A stretch of 64,000 nucleotides of DNA from Bradyrhizobium sp. sBnM-33 (lineage in GTDB: Bacteria > Pseudomonadota > Alphaproteobacteria > Rhizobiales > Xanthobacteraceae): the NCBI RefSeq assembly GCF_032917945.1, contig NZ_CP136624.1:806001-870000 (forward strand), read 5' to 3'. Below, piece after piece: positions 9,030 to 18,065 of the stretch. Positions within the stretch are counted from its first letter, which is position 1. Each line of letters starts with the position of its first letter. The notes under the pieces were generated by a model, which did not search any database, had not been told where the DNA came from, and saw nothing but the letters and a program-made list of their open reading frames with translations. Both the position numbers and the translations under genes were made by a program.

Positions 9030-9917
9030 ATGACCGTGATGTCGGATACCGCCCTGCAAGCCGCGCCCGCCACCAAGGCGCGCGGCTATTGGGCCACCGT
9101 CGGCCGCCGCATCGCGCGCGACAAGGTCAGCATGATCTGCGCCTTCGTGCTGGTGCTGATCTTCGCCTCCGCGCTGCTGGCGCCATGGCTCGGCCTCGCC
9201 GATCCCTATCAGGGCTCGATGATCCGCCGGCTTCGCCACATCGGCACGCCGAATTATCCGCTCGGCACTGATGAACTCGGCCGCGACATGCTGGCGCGAC
9301 TGATCTATGGCGGCCGGCTGTCGCTGATCATCGGCATTCTGCCCGTGATCTTCGCCTTCGTGATCGGCACCTCGCTCGGCCTCATCGCCGGCTATGTCGG
9401 CGGCCGGCTCAATACCGCGATCATGCGTACGATCGACGTCTTCTACGCTTTCCCGTCGGTGCTCTTGGCGATCGCGATCTCCGGCGCGCTGGGGGCGGGC
9501 ATCGTCAACTCCATCGTTTCGCTGACCATCGTGTTCGTGCCGCAGATCACCCGCGTCGCTGAAAGCGTGACCACCGGGGTGCGCAACATGGATTTTGTGG
9601 AAGCCGCGCGCGCCTCCGGCGCCGGACCTTTTACCATCATGCGCGTGCATATGCTCGGCAATGTGCTCGGCCCGATCTTCGTCTACGCCACCGGATTGAT
9701 CTCGGTCTCGATGATCCTCGCCGCCGGCCTGTCATTCCTCGGCCTCGGTACAAAACCGCCGGAGCCGGAATGGGGCTTGATGCTGAACACGCTGCGCACC
9801 GCGATTTATGTCAATCCCTGGGTGGCGGCGCTGCCGGGCGTCATGATCTTTGCGGTGTCGATCTGCTTCAACCTTTTGAGCGACGGCATGCGCAGCGCCA
9901 TGGACATCAGGAACTGA
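9030..9917 (+). CDS. ABC transporter permease, DppC/OppC type
   Basis: The 295-residue second channel subunit has the N-terminal OppC_N helix region (about residues 20-70), the 'HIGTPNYPLGTDELGRDMLARL' type motif characteristic of DppC (about 70-90) and about six helices. The coupling-helix segment is near 'DFVEAARASGAGPFTIM' (residues 190-206). It begins two bases after the DppB-type stop, and the ATPase gene follows after four bases, so translation is probably coupled. Confidence 0.9.
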   Translation: MTVMSDTALQAAPATKARGYWATVGRRIARDKVSMICAFVLVLIFASALLAPWLGLADPYQGSMIRRLRHIGTPNYPLGTDELGRDMLARLIYGGRLSLIIGILPVIFAFVIGTSLGLIAGYVGGRLNTAIMRTIDVFYAFPSVLLAIAISGALGAGIVNSIVSLTIVFVPQITRVAESVTTGVRNMDFVEAARASGAGPFTIMRVHMLGNVLGPIFVYATGLISVSMILAAGLSFLGLGTKPPEPEWGLMLNTLRTAIYVNPWVAALPGVMIFAVSICFNLLSDGMRSAMDIRN

Positions 9918-9921
9918 CGTG

Positions 9922-11013
9922 ATGAATGAGACAAGCCCGTCAGTCGATCATCTGGAGCCGGTCGAGGACATTGGCGGCGCGGCGCAGCCGCTGCTGCAGG
10001 TCGTTGGTCTCACCAAACACTTTCCGGTGCGGGGCGATCTGTTCAGCCCCCGCAAGACGGTGCGCGCGGTCGATGATGTTTCTTTCTCCATCGCCAAGGG
10101 CGAAACCGTCGGCATCGTCGGCGAATCCGGTTGTGGCAAGTCGACCACTGCGCGATTGTTGATGCATCTGATGAAGCGCGATGCCGGCGATATCGTCTAT
10201 GACGGCCTGCAGGTCGGCCGCGCACTGTCCTTGCGCGAGTTGCGCCGCGGCATGCAGATGGTGTTTCAGGACAGCTATGCCTCGCTCAATCCGCGCCTCA
10301 CCATCGAGGAATCGATCGCCTTCGGCCCCAAGGTCCATGGCATGGCCGACGCTGCCGCCCGAACACTGGCGCGCGAACTGCTTGGCAAAGTGGGCTTAAG
10401 GCCCGAAACCTTCGCCAACCGCTACCCGCACGAGATTTCCGGCGGCCAGCGCCAGCGCGTCAACATCGCGCGTGCTCTGGCGTTGTCGCCGCGGCTGGTG
10501 ATCCTGGATGAAGCGGTCTCGGCGCTGGACAAATCGGTCGAAGCCCAGGTGCTCAACCTGCTGGTCGATCTGAAGCGCGAATTCGGCCTGACTTATCTGT
10601 TCATCAGCCACGATCTCAACGTGGTTCGCTACATCTCGGACCGCGTGCTGGTGATGTATCTCGGCGAGGTGGTCGAACTCGGCCCGGTCGACAAGGTCTG
10701 GGATGCGCCGGCACATCCCTACACGCGGGCGCTCTTGGCTGCCATGCCGTCGTCCGACCCCGATAACCGAACCGAGACGCCGCCGATCTCCGGCGACCCG
10801 CCCAATCCGATCGACCCGCCGTCCGGCTGCCGGTTTCACACCCGTTGCCCGTTTGCGGAGCCGCTCTGCGCAAATGCGACGCCAAAACTCAGCGATGTCG
10901 ATACAATGGGCCATCAGGCGGCGTGCTACATGGCCATACCCGGCTCCGGACACAGCCGCGCACCGGCCAAAGAAAACGCCAAGAAAAATGACATGGGAGT
11001 AACCGCTGCATGA
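9922..11013 (+). CDS. ABC transporter ATP-binding protein, DppF/OppF type
   Basis: The 363-residue cytosolic ATPase powers the importer. Visible motifs are Walker [10 protein letters not shown] (about residue 72), the signature ISGGQRQR (about 172), Walker B LVILDEA and the H-loop FISHDLN. The C-terminal oligopeptide extension carries the cysteine cluster '[14 protein letters not shown]'. An in-frame GTG at 9919 is the alternative start. The gene's stop overlaps the start of the AtzG-like gene by four bases (ATGA). Confidence 0.9.
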   Translation: MNETSPSVDHLEPVEDIGGAAQPLLQVVGLTKHFPVRGDLFSPRKTVRAVDDVSFSIAKGETVGIVGESGCGKSTTARLLMHLMKRDAGDIVYDGLQVGRALSLRELRRGMQMVFQDSYASLNPRLTIEESIAFGPKVHGMADAAARTLARELLGKVGLRPETFANRYPHEISGGQRQRVNIARALALSPRLVILDEAVSALDKSVEAQVLNLLVDLKREFGLTYLFISHDLNVVRYISDRVLVMYLGEVVELGPVDKVWDAPAHPYTRALLAAMPSSDPDNRTETPPISGDPPNPIDPPSGCRFHTRCPFAEPLCANATPKLSDVDTMGHQAACYMAIPGSGHSRAPAKENAKKNDMGVTAA

Positions 11014-11207
11014 CAAGACCCGATCCCAAACAGGTCAAGGTAATGACCGATGTCGCCGGCGTGCCGCAAGATGCGGAAGTTTCCGCTCGCATCGCCAATT
11101 CCATCGGCCCGGCCTTCGACGGTTTCGCACCGGTAGCCGGTACTCTGCCGCTCGATCTCGAGCCCGCGACTTTTCTGCTGGTGCAAACCGCGAAGGTGGC
11201 GAAGTGA
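11010..11207 (+). CDS. AtzG-like (DUF4089) small amidase partner
   Basis: The 65-residue protein contains the 'VPQDAEVSARIANSIGPAF' helix and the 'LPLDLEPATFLLVQ' tail seen in AtzG-like DUF4089 proteins. AtzG is a GatC-like accessory subunit of the amidase AtzE (1-carboxybiuret hydrolase) in cyanuric acid breakdown. It overlaps the upstream ATPase gene by four bases and the downstream amidase gene by four bases, strong evidence that it works with that amidase. I infer a stabilising subunit, not the cyanuric acid pathway itself, since no other atz gene is present. Confidence 0.7.
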   Translation: MTRPDPKQVKVMTDVAGVPQDAEVSARIANSIGPAFDGFAPVAGTLPLDLEPATFLLVQTAKVAK

Positions 11208-12616
11208 GCAGCGAACCCGCCTTGATGTCAGCGGTCGCGGTCGCGAAGGCGATCGCCGGCAAGAAACTCTCCTCGCGCGAGGTGACGCAATCCTGCCTCG
11301 ACCGGATCGCGCAATGGCAGCCGCGCGTCAACGCCTTCATGGCGATCGAGGCGGAGGATGCACTCGCCGCCGCTGACGCCGCCGATGCGGCGCTCGCCAG
11401 GGGCCAAAATCTCGGCCCGCTGCACGGCGTGCCGATGGCGCACAAGGACATGTATTACGAGGCCGGCAAGGTCGTGACCTGCGGGTCGAAAATCCGCCGC
11501 GATTTCGTGGCGACGACGACCTCGACCGCGTTGCAGCGGCTGAAGGACGCCGGCTCCGTCAGGCTCGGCTCGCTGCAGATGGTCGAGTTCGCTTATGGCC
11601 CGACCGGCCATAACGTGCATTACGGCGCGGTGCGCAACCCCTGGAACGTCGATCACATCACTGGCGGCTCGTCGTCCGGCTCTGGTTCGGCTGTCGCCGC
11701 GCGGCTGACCTTTGCCGCGCTCGGTTCGGATACCGGCGGCTCGATCCGGATGCCCGCGCATTTCTGCGGCGTCACCGGCTTCAAGACCACGGTCGGCCTG
11801 ATCAGCCGCGCCGGAGCAATGCCGCTGTCGCAATCGCTCGACACCGTCGGCCCGCTCGCGCAAACGGTCGAGGACTGCGCGCTGCTCGTCGGGCTGATGG
11901 CGGGCGCCGACCCCGAGGACCCGACCACGTCCACGCGGCCGGTGCCGAACTATATGGCCGCGACCACAGGGTCGATGAAGGGTCTGAAGATCGGCGTGCC
12001 CACAGCGTTCTATGTCGACGATCTCGATTCCGAAGTGGCGCGGGTGCTGGACGAGACCATCGCTACCCTCAGAAAAGAGGGGGCCGAGATCGTCAAGGTC
12101 GAGCTGCCGGACCAGCGCCAGCTCACGGCCGCCTGCCAGATCGTGCTCGCCACCGAGGCGGCTGCCTTCCACAAGCGCTGGATGATCGAGCGGCCGCAGG
12201 ATTACGGCGGTCAGGTCTTGATGCGGCTGCAGAACGGGCTCGCCATTCCGGCCGTGACCTATCTCGAAGCCATGCGCTGGCGCGGTCCGGCGCTGGCCGC
12301 CTACCTCGCTGCGGTGGAAGGCACCGATGCCGTGATCGCGCCGGTCGCGCCGATGCCGGCGGCGACCATTGCCGAGAGCGATGTCGGCAACAGCCTCGAT
12401 GCGGAAGCCGTCATCCAACGCATCACGCGCTTCACCCGCCCGATCAACTATCTTGGCCTGCCGTCGCTTTCGATTCCGTCAGGCTTCACCAAGACCGGTC
12501 TACCGGTCGGCATGCAGTTGATCGGCCGCCCCTTCGATGAGGCCGGGCTGGTGCGAATCGGCGCGGCGTTCCAGCGCGTCACCGACTACCACCAGCAGGT
12601 ACCCAAACTGGCATGA
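11204..12616 (+). CDS. Amidase signature family hydrolase (AtzE/GatA-like)
   Basis: The 470-residue amidase starts with GTG overlapping the AtzG-like stop. The Ser-cisSer-Lys triad is visible: Lys81 (MAHKDM), Ser157 in GGSSSGSGS and nucleophile Ser180 in GSDTGGSIRMP. It hydrolyses an amide bond in the cytosol, releasing ammonia or an amine. Its place between the two ATPase genes of the importer suggests that it processes the imported solute. With the AtzG-like partner it resembles the AtzE-AtzG pair, but the substrate is not determined by sequence. The last four bases overlap the next ATPase gene. Confidence 0.88.
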   Translation: MSSEPALMSAVAVAKAIAGKKLSSREVTQSCLDRIAQWQPRVNAFMAIEAEDALAAADAADAALARGQNLGPLHGVPMAHKDMYYEAGKVVTCGSKIRRDFVATTTSTALQRLKDAGSVRLGSLQMVEFAYGPTGHNVHYGAVRNPWNVDHITGGSSSGSGSAVAARLTFAALGSDTGGSIRMPAHFCGVTGFKTTVGLISRAGAMPLSQSLDTVGPLAQTVEDCALLVGLMAGADPEDPTTSTRPVPNYMAATTGSMKGLKIGVPTAFYVDDLDSEVARVLDETIATLRKEGAEIVKVELPDQRQLTAACQIVLATEAAAFHKRWMIERPQDYGGQVLMRLQNGLAIPAVTYLEAMRWRGPALAAYLAAVEGTDAVIAPVAPMPAATIAESDVGNSLDAEAVIQRITRFTRPINYLGLPSLSIPSGFTKTGLPVGMQLIGRPFDEAGLVRIGAAFQRVTDYHQQVPKLA

Positions 12617-13596
12617 GCAACCTCGTCGATATCCGCGACCTTAACATCCGCTTCACCGGCGAACGTACGGTTCATGCCGTCAACGACATCTCGCTCTCGC
12701 TCGGCGAAGGCGAGGTACTCGGCCTGCTCGGCGAATCCGGCTCGGGAAAAAGCGTGACCCTGCGCGCGCTGATGCGGTTATTGCCGAAGAAGCGGACGCA
12801 GATTTCGGGCACCGTGAAGGTGTTGGGACGCGACGTGCTCGCAATGAACGACGAGGAGCTGTCGGCGTTTCGCGGCCAGACCGTCTCGATGATCTTTCAG
12901 GAGCCGGCGCTGGCGCTCGATCCGGTCTACACGATCGGCCGCCAGATCGCAGAAACCGTGGTGCGCCACGAAGGCAAGAGCGAAAAGGAGGGACTCGCGC
13001 GCGCGCTGGAAATGCTGGAGGTGGTGCGAATTCCCTCCGCCAGGCGCCGCCTCGAAGCCTATCCGCACGAAATGAGCGGCGGCATGCGGCAGCGCGCCAT
13101 GATCGCACTGGCGCTGGCCTGCAAGCCGAAAATACTGCTGGCGGACGAGCCGACCACGGCGCTGGACGCCACCGTGCAGATTCAGATCCTGCTGCTGCTG
13201 CGCGAACTGCAGCGCGAGTTCGGCATGTCCGTGATTTTCGTGACCCACGATATCGGCGTCGCCATCGAAATCTGCGACCGCGTTGCCGTCATGTATGCCG
13301 GCCAGATCGTGGAGCAGGGCCGCTTGCGCGACATCGTCCGCACTCCGGTGCATCCCTATGCCAAAGGGCTATTGGCCGCGACCGTCCACGGCGCCAAGCG
13401 CGGCCAGCGGCTGGAGACCATCCCGGGCACACCGCCCTCGCTCGACAAGGCGCCCGTCAGTTGTTCGTTCGCGCCACGCTGCACGGTTGCGCAGCCGCGC
13501 TGCGTCGAGCGTCTGCCGCCGAATGTGCAGGTGTCTGCGGATCGAATGGCGCGCTGCGTGCTGGCGCAGCCGATCGAAGTTTCTGCAGCTACTTGA
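12613..13596 (+). CDS. ABC transporter ATP-binding protein, DppD/OppD type
   Basis: The 327-residue second ATPase has Walker A GESGSGKSV (about residue 42), signature MSGGMRQR (about 156), Walker B ILLADEPTTALDA and the H-loop FVTHDIG. Its C-terminus has the oligopeptide-type cysteine motif 'CSFAPRCTVAQPRC'. It closes the operon. Finding DppD last, after an amidase pair and DppF, differs from the usual order in which the two ATPases are adjacent. Confidence 0.9.
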   Translation: MSNLVDIRDLNIRFTGERTVHAVNDISLSLGEGEVLGLLGESGSGKSVTLRALMRLLPKKRTQISGTVKVLGRDVLAMNDEELSAFRGQTVSMIFQEPALALDPVYTIGRQIAETVVRHEGKSEKEGLARALEMLEVVRIPSARRRLEAYPHEMSGGMRQRAMIALALACKPKILLADEPTTALDATVQIQILLLLRELQREFGMSVIFVTHDIGVAIEICDRVAVMYAGQIVEQGRLRDIVRTPVHPYAKGLLAATVHGAKRGQRLETIPGTPPSLDKAPVSCSFAPRCTVAQPRCVERLPPNVQVSADRMARCVLAQPIEVSAAT

Positions 13597-13620
13597 TGTG
13601 ATGAGGCGAGGCTGCCCTTG

Positions 13621-13752
13621 GCGTTCCCCGGATGCAGCGCAGCGCGCCGCACTTGCGGCGTGGTGCGCTGCTGATCCGGGGTCCGGTCGCTGCGGCTAGG
13701 TCCCGGCTCTGCGGCGCACCGCTTCGCGCTGCACCGCGTCGGGGACACGAGA
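13621..13752. repeat. Palindromic intergenic repeat, family E (copy 1)
   Basis: The element begins GTTCCCCGGATGCAGCGCAG and ends GCGTCGGGGACACGAG, with an internal TGATCCGGGGTCC arm and GGTCCCGGCTCTGCGG arm. It fills the gap between the ATPase stop and the convergent small gene. Other copies: 47121-47263, 48841-48964, 58735-58872, 61972-62127. Confidence 0.85.
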
Positions 13753-13757
13753 ATAAT

Positions 13758-13997
13758 TCACCCACCCAGCCCTGGATCAGCCCATTGCTCGATTTGCGCC
13801 GGTCCAACGACCTGTTTTGGCTGATGGGGATTGAGCGTGCCCGCGCTGGCGGACCAGCCCTTGGCCAGGATTTGCATCGCAAAAAGTTTAGCGTCGATTT
13901 CCGATTTAAACGTGCGGGTAGAGCGCGCCATGCCCTCCGCCGGCTCGTCCGTCCTGTCCGGACTAAAAGTCACATACCAAATGTCGCCGTGCTTCAT
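13758..13997 (-). CDS. Small conserved-looking protein of unknown function
   Basis: This is a 79-residue soluble protein starting MKHGDIWYVTFSPDR. It resembles a group of short rhizobial proteins with 'F.SE..AK.FA...LA.G..ASAGT.NPH.PKQ' and no named function; I recognise the pattern but no domain name. The frame opens 29 codons further upstream (TTG at 14084), so the start is uncertain; neither start has a strong ribosome site. It is divergent from the GlsB/YeaQ gene. Confidence 0.6.
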   Translation of the reverse strand: MKHGDIWYVTFSPDRTDEPAEGMARSTRTFKSEIDAKLFAMQILAKGWSASAGTLNPHQPKQVVGPAQIEQWADPGLGG

Positions 13998-14135
13998 GCC
14001 GACATAACGCGTGTGACGTAAAAAAGTTTCACTTCGCGGGCGTCGTTGATTGGTGCGCGGATTGCGGCTCGTCACATCGGACAATCATGGGATAGGCTGA
14101 CATCCGGCCTGCGCCGCGAACCTGGGGGACTTCAA

Positions 14136-14405
14136 ATGCAGATTTCCAACGAAGGCATTCTCGTCATTCTGTTTGTCGGCCTGGTGGCCGGCTGGCTCGC
14201 CGGCAAGATCGTGCGCGGCACCGGCTTTGGTATCATCGGCGATATTCTCGTAGGCATCGCCGGCGCGCTGCTCGCGAGCCTGCTGTTTCCCAAGCTCGGC
14301 ATCCGTATCGGCACCGGACTGGTGTCCGAGATTGTCTACTCCACCATCGGCGCCGTCATTTTGCTGCTGATCGTGCGGCTGTTGCGGACCGGCGGACGGT
14401 TCTAG
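14136..14405 (+). CDS. GlsB/YeaQ/YmgE family small membrane protein
   Basis: The 89-residue protein has three hydrophobic segments and the glycine-rich 'GWLAGKIVRGTGFGIIGDILVGIAGA' signature (read as separate helices at about 20-45) of the transglycosylase-associated/YeaQ family. These inner-membrane proteins are linked to stress responses, but no biochemical activity is known. The ATG at 14136 follows a TGGGGGAC ribosome site; an upstream open frame is not supported. It is monocistronic. Confidence 0.85.
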   Translation: MQISNEGILVILFVGLVAGWLAGKIVRGTGFGIIGDILVGIAGALLASLLFPKLGIRIGTGLVSEIVYSTIGAVILLLIVRLLRTGGRF

Positions 14406-14905
14406 CGCGGCGGGCGCGCAGACCGGCAGACCCTTCACCGCGAGCAAGCGGTTCGAATTTCAGCGGTGCGGCCCGGCGGATTGGACCCACGGCATTGCCC
14501 GTCCGTTCCAGGACGTGGTGGCGGATCCCAATCTGACGGCTCAGTAGTTCCGCCAGCCTACCGGCGACTGGGTCCGCATCCGCGCGCAAGCCCGCCGGCG
14601 GCCGACGGGCGGGCTGGGCGCCGAAGCGGCGTCGTCTTGGTCATATCAACAGCGACATCGGCTCAACGGCGAGATCGGCCGGGTCTGGATTCGATGATTC
14701 TGGTGCCGTTTCCGCGCCAGCCGAAGGCTGAACCCGCCGAAGGGCTCGCGCCGGCGTCAAACTAGCTGCCCAATCGCGCGAATGCCGCCTCCAGCCGCTT
14801 CATTGGGGTGAACTGGAACGGGGTTAACGTGACTTAAATAGACGATGCCCGAAAACATCGGTAAAACCTGCACGTCACCCGATCCATTTGAAGAGACACG
14901 CATTT
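14406..14905. other. 500-base gap with a possible decayed gene
   Basis: No intact gene is visible. A short stretch at about 14461-14700 looks like eroded coding DNA (separate entry). The last 80 bases before the exporter gene probably carry its promoter, but I see no convincing boxes. Confidence 0.5.
14461..14697 (+). pseudogene. Possible thioesterase-like gene remnant
   Basis: In the frame of 14521 the DNA reads 'ADPNLTAQ', a stop (TAG at 14545), then 'FRQPTGDWVRIRAQ' and, after a poorly conserved stretch, 'LNGEIGRVWIR'. This recalls the C-terminal end of thioesterase-superfamily proteins ('DLTVHLFR.P.GDWV...G.IGR'). There is no start, one in-frame stop and no clear N-terminal half. The match rests on short motifs only. 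Confidence 0.25.
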
Positions 14906-16654
14906 ATGGTAGCCGCTCCCGGCGTCCGGCGTTCCGAACTCGGTGAGGCGTTGCGCGCCTGCCGCAACGCCTTTATCGGCGTCGGCGTCATGAGTTGCAT
15001 GATCAATTTGCTGTACCTCACTGGCTCGATTTTCATGCTCGAGGTCTACGACCGCGTGCTGCCGAGCCGCAGCGTGCCGACCCTGGTTGGTCTCGTGATT
15101 CTCGCTGGCGGACTCTACATCGCGCAAGGCGGCCTCGATCTGATCCGCGGCCGCATTCTCGGCCGTATTGGAACCGCGCTCGACGAAGCCATCAATGCGC
15201 GCGTGTTCGAAACCGTGGTCCGTCTGCCGCTGATGGTCGGCAGCCGCAATGAAGGCCTGCAGCCGTTGCGCGATCTCGACAATGTCAGGTCGTTCCTGGG
15301 CAGCATGGGGCCGGGCGCGTTCTTCGATCTGCCGTGGCTGCCGTTCTACCTCTTGATCTGTTTCGCCTTTCACTGGCTGCTCGGCGTCACCGCCCTCGGC
15401 GGTGCCATCATTCTGGTGGCGCTGACGCTGATCACCGAGTTCCTGTCGCGCGCGCCGGCCAAGGAGGCAATGTCGCTGGCAGCGCGGCGCAACGATCTCG
15501 CCGCGACCAGCCGGCGCAACGCCGAAGTGCTGGTCGCGATGGGCATGTCCGGACGTCTGATGAAGCGCTGGGGCGAGACCAACGAGACTTATCTCGCCGG
15601 CAATCAGCGCGCCAGCGACATCGCCGGCGGCCTTGGCGCGGTGGCCAAGGTCCTGCGCATGATGCTGCAATCGGCGGTGCTCGCGGTCGGCGCCTATCTC
15701 GTGATCCACCAGGAAGCCACCGCCGGCATCATTATTGCGGGCTCGATCCTGAGCGCACGGGCGCTGGCGCCGGTCGATCTCGCCATCGCCCACTGGAAAG
15801 GTTTTGTCGCCGCGCGGCAGAGCTGGCATCGCCTGTCAAAACTCCTGCAGCAAATGCCGGCGGCGAATGAACAGACGCTGTTGCAGGCGCCGTCGAAGCG
15901 GCTGTCGGTCGAGGCGGTCAGCATCGTCCCGCCAGGCGACCAGCGCGTCATCGTGCAGGACGTCAACTTCGCCGTCGAAGCCGGGTCCGGCGTCGGCGTT
16001 ATCGGTCCGAGCGGCTCCGGCAAGTCGTCGCTGGTGCGCGCGCTGGTCGGCGTCTGGACGCCGGCCCGCGGCAAGGTGCGGCTCGACGGCGCGGCACTCG
16101 ACCAATGGTCGTCGGACGTGCTTGGCCGCCACATCGGCTATCTGCCGCAGGACGTCGAACTGTTCGCCGGCACCGTGGCGCAGAACATCTGCCGCTTCGA
16201 TCCCGACGCGAAGTCTGATGCGATCATCGCCGCCGCCAAGGAGGCCGGCGTGCATGAGATGATCATCAAGATGCGCGAAGGCTACGATACCCAGATCGGC
16301 GAGCAGGGCGCTGCTCTCTCCGCCGGTCAGGCGCAGCGCGTGGCGCTGGCACGCGCGCTCTACGGCAATCCGTTCCTGATCGTGCTCGACGAGCCGAACT
16401 CCAATCTCGACAGCGAGGGTGACGAGGCGCTCACCCGCGCCGTGCGCGCCGCCCGCGAGCGCGGCGCCATCGTGGTCGTGGTAGCGCACCGGCCGATCGG
16501 CATCGAGGCGGTCGATCAGTTGCTGGTCTTGAAGGACGGCCGCATGCAGGCGTTCGGCCCGAAGGAAACCGTGCTCGGACAGGTGCTGCAGCGCGTCCCG
16601 TCGCCGACGCCGATCAAGATCGTATCCGAAGCGGGAGCTGCGAAAAAATCATGA
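14906..16654 (+). CDS. Type I secretion system permease/ATPase (PrtD family)
   Basis: The 582-residue protein fuses an exporter membrane domain (about 20-310, five to six helices) to an ATPase domain. Walker A GPSGSGKSS is near residue 367, the signature LSAGQAQR near 470, Walker B FLIVLDEP near 490 and the H-loop VVVAHRP after it. There is no N-terminal C39 peptidase-like domain, as in PrtD/AprD exporters of RTX proteins. The ATG at 14906 follows GAAGAGAC; an in-frame TTG lies at 14888. The adaptor gene overlaps its stop by four bases. The outer-membrane TolC partner is not in the window. A likely client is the adhesin at the window start (inference). Confidence 0.9.
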   Translation: MVAAPGVRRSELGEALRACRNAFIGVGVMSCMINLLYLTGSIFMLEVYDRVLPSRSVPTLVGLVILAGGLYIAQGGLDLIRGRILGRIGTALDEAINARVFETVVRLPLMVGSRNEGLQPLRDLDNVRSFLGSMGPGAFFDLPWLPFYLLICFAFHWLLGVTALGGAIILVALTLITEFLSRAPAKEAMSLAARRNDLAATSRRNAEVLVAMGMSGRLMKRWGETNETYLAGNQRASDIAGGLGAVAKVLRMMLQSAVLAVGAYLVIHQEATAGIIIAGSILSARALAPVDLAIAHWKGFVAARQSWHRLSKLLQQMPAANEQTLLQAPSKRLSVEAVSIVPPGDQRVIVQDVNFAVEAGSGVGVIGPSGSGKSSLVRALVGVWTPARGKVRLDGAALDQWSSDVLGRHIGYLPQDVELFAGTVAQNICRFDPDAKSDAIIAAAKEAGVHEMIIKMREGYDTQIGEQGAALSAGQAQRVALARALYGNPFLIVLDEPNSNLDSEGDEALTRAVRAARERGAIVVVVAHRPIGIEAVDQLLVLKDGRMQAFGPKETVLGQVLQRVPSPTPIKIVSEAGAAKKS

Positions 16655-17958
16655 CCGCGGAGCTGAAAGGCGCGCGTCGCTCGATACGCTCGCATCTTAT
16701 CGTGGGTCTTGCGCTGATGCTGGTTCTGGCCGGCGGATTCGGCGGCTGGGCCTCCACGGTGCAGATTTCCGGCGCGCTGATCGCACCGGGCTCGGTGGTG
16801 GTCGATTCCAACGTCAAGAAGGTCCAGCACCCGACCGGTGGCGTGGTCGGCGAGGTCCGGGTGCGCGACGGCGACGTGGTCAAGGCGGGCGACGTCGTGG
16901 TGCGGCTCGACGAAACCGTGGTCAAGGCGAGCCTTGCCATCGTGGTCAAGACGCTGAACGGCTTGTGGGCGCGGGCAGCGCGGCTAGAGGCCGAGCAGCG
17001 TGGCCTCGACAAGATCAAGTTCCCGCCGCAACTGGCCGATCGCGCCGACGACCCTGACGTTCGCGACGTCATCGCGAGCGAAACCAAACTGTTCGAGGTT
17101 CGCGTGTTCGGGCGCGCCGGGCAGAAATCGCAACTGCGCGAGCGCGTGGCCCAGCTCCACGAGGAAATTGCCGGCCTCACCGCGCAGGAGCAGGCCAAGG
17201 AAAAGGAAATCGCGTTGGTCGAGAAAGAGCTGGTTGGAGTCCGCCAGCTCTATGAGCAGCGCCTGATCCAGATCTCGCGCCTGACGATTTTGGAGCGCGA
17301 TCTCGCCCGGTTGTCGGGCGAGCGCGCGCAATACATCGCCGCGCGTGCGCAGGCGAGGGGCAAGATCACCGAAACCGAGCTGCAGATCATCCAGATCGAC
17401 AAGGACGTGGTCAGCGAGGTTTCCAAGGATCTGCGCGAGACCAACGACAAGATCGGCGAGTTCGTCGAGCGCAAGGTCACCGCAGAGGATCAACTGCGCC
17501 GCATCGACATCCGCGCGCCGCAGGACGGCGTCGTGCTGCAGTCGACGGTCCACACCGTCGGCGGCGTCATCACCGCGGGCGATGCCATCATGATGATCGT
17601 GCCGAAGGCCGACGACCTCTCGGTCGAGGCCAAGGTCAATCCGCAGGACATCGACAAGCTGCAGATCGGCCAGAAGACGCTGCTGCGGCTCTCCGCTTTC
17701 AACCAGCGCACCACGCCGGAATTGAACGGCGTGGTGACCCGCGTCTCCGCCGACGTCACCACCGACCAGCGCACCGGCCAGAGCTACTATATCATCCGCG
17801 TCTCGCTGCCGCCCGACGAGGTCAAGCGCCTCGGCGAGGTCAAGATCATCCCGGGCATGCCGGTGGAAGCCTTCGTGCAAACCGGCGATCGCACCATGTT
17901 CTCCTATCTGATGAAGCCTTTCAGCGACCAACTGATGCGGTCGTTCCGGGAGAGGTGA
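16651..17958 (+). CDS. HlyD/PrtE-family type I secretion periplasmic adaptor
   Basis: The 435-residue membrane fusion protein has one N-terminal helix (about residues 20-40). A split lipoyl/barrel-sandwich part follows ('GGVVGEVRVRDGDVVKAGDVVVRLDET' type motif, about 65-90), then a long coiled-coil region (about 150-285). The HlyD C-terminal beta domain includes 'IRAPQDGVVLQSTVHTVGG'. It links the ABC exporter in the inner membrane to an outer-membrane channel. It overlaps the exporter gene by four bases, so the two are made together. Length and architecture match PrtE/HlyD proteins. Confidence 0.92.
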   Translation: MTAELKGARRSIRSHLIVGLALMLVLAGGFGGWASTVQISGALIAPGSVVVDSNVKKVQHPTGGVVGEVRVRDGDVVKAGDVVVRLDETVVKASLAIVVKTLNGLWARAARLEAEQRGLDKIKFPPQLADRADDPDVRDVIASETKLFEVRVFGRAGQKSQLRERVAQLHEEIAGLTAQEQAKEKEIALVEKELVGVRQLYEQRLIQISRLTILERDLARLSGERAQYIAARAQARGKITETELQIIQIDKDVVSEVSKDLRETNDKIGEFVERKVTAEDQLRRIDIRAPQDGVVLQSTVHTVGGVITAGDAIMMIVPKADDLSVEAKVNPQDIDKLQIGQKTLLRLSAFNQRTTPELNGVVTRVSADVTTDQRTGQSYYIIRVSLPPDEVKRLGEVKIIPGMPVEAFVQTGDRTMFSYLMKPFSDQLMRSFRER

Positions 17959-17971
17959 GGGTTGTCGCTGC

Positions 17972-18059
17972 GTAGCCCGGATGGAGCGAAGCGCAATCCG
18001 GGAAATGGTACATGCGGCAGCCACTGACCCGGATTTCGCTGCGCTCCATCCGGGCTACG
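17972..18059. repeat. Palindromic intergenic repeat, family C
   Basis: The element starts GTAGCCCGGATGGAGCGAAG and ends GCGCTCCATCCGGGCTAC, a nearly perfect long hairpin with its centre near 18015. It fills the gap between the convergent adaptor and CinA-like genes. This is the only copy of this family that I find here. Confidence 0.85.
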
Positions 18060-18065
18060 ATCGCT

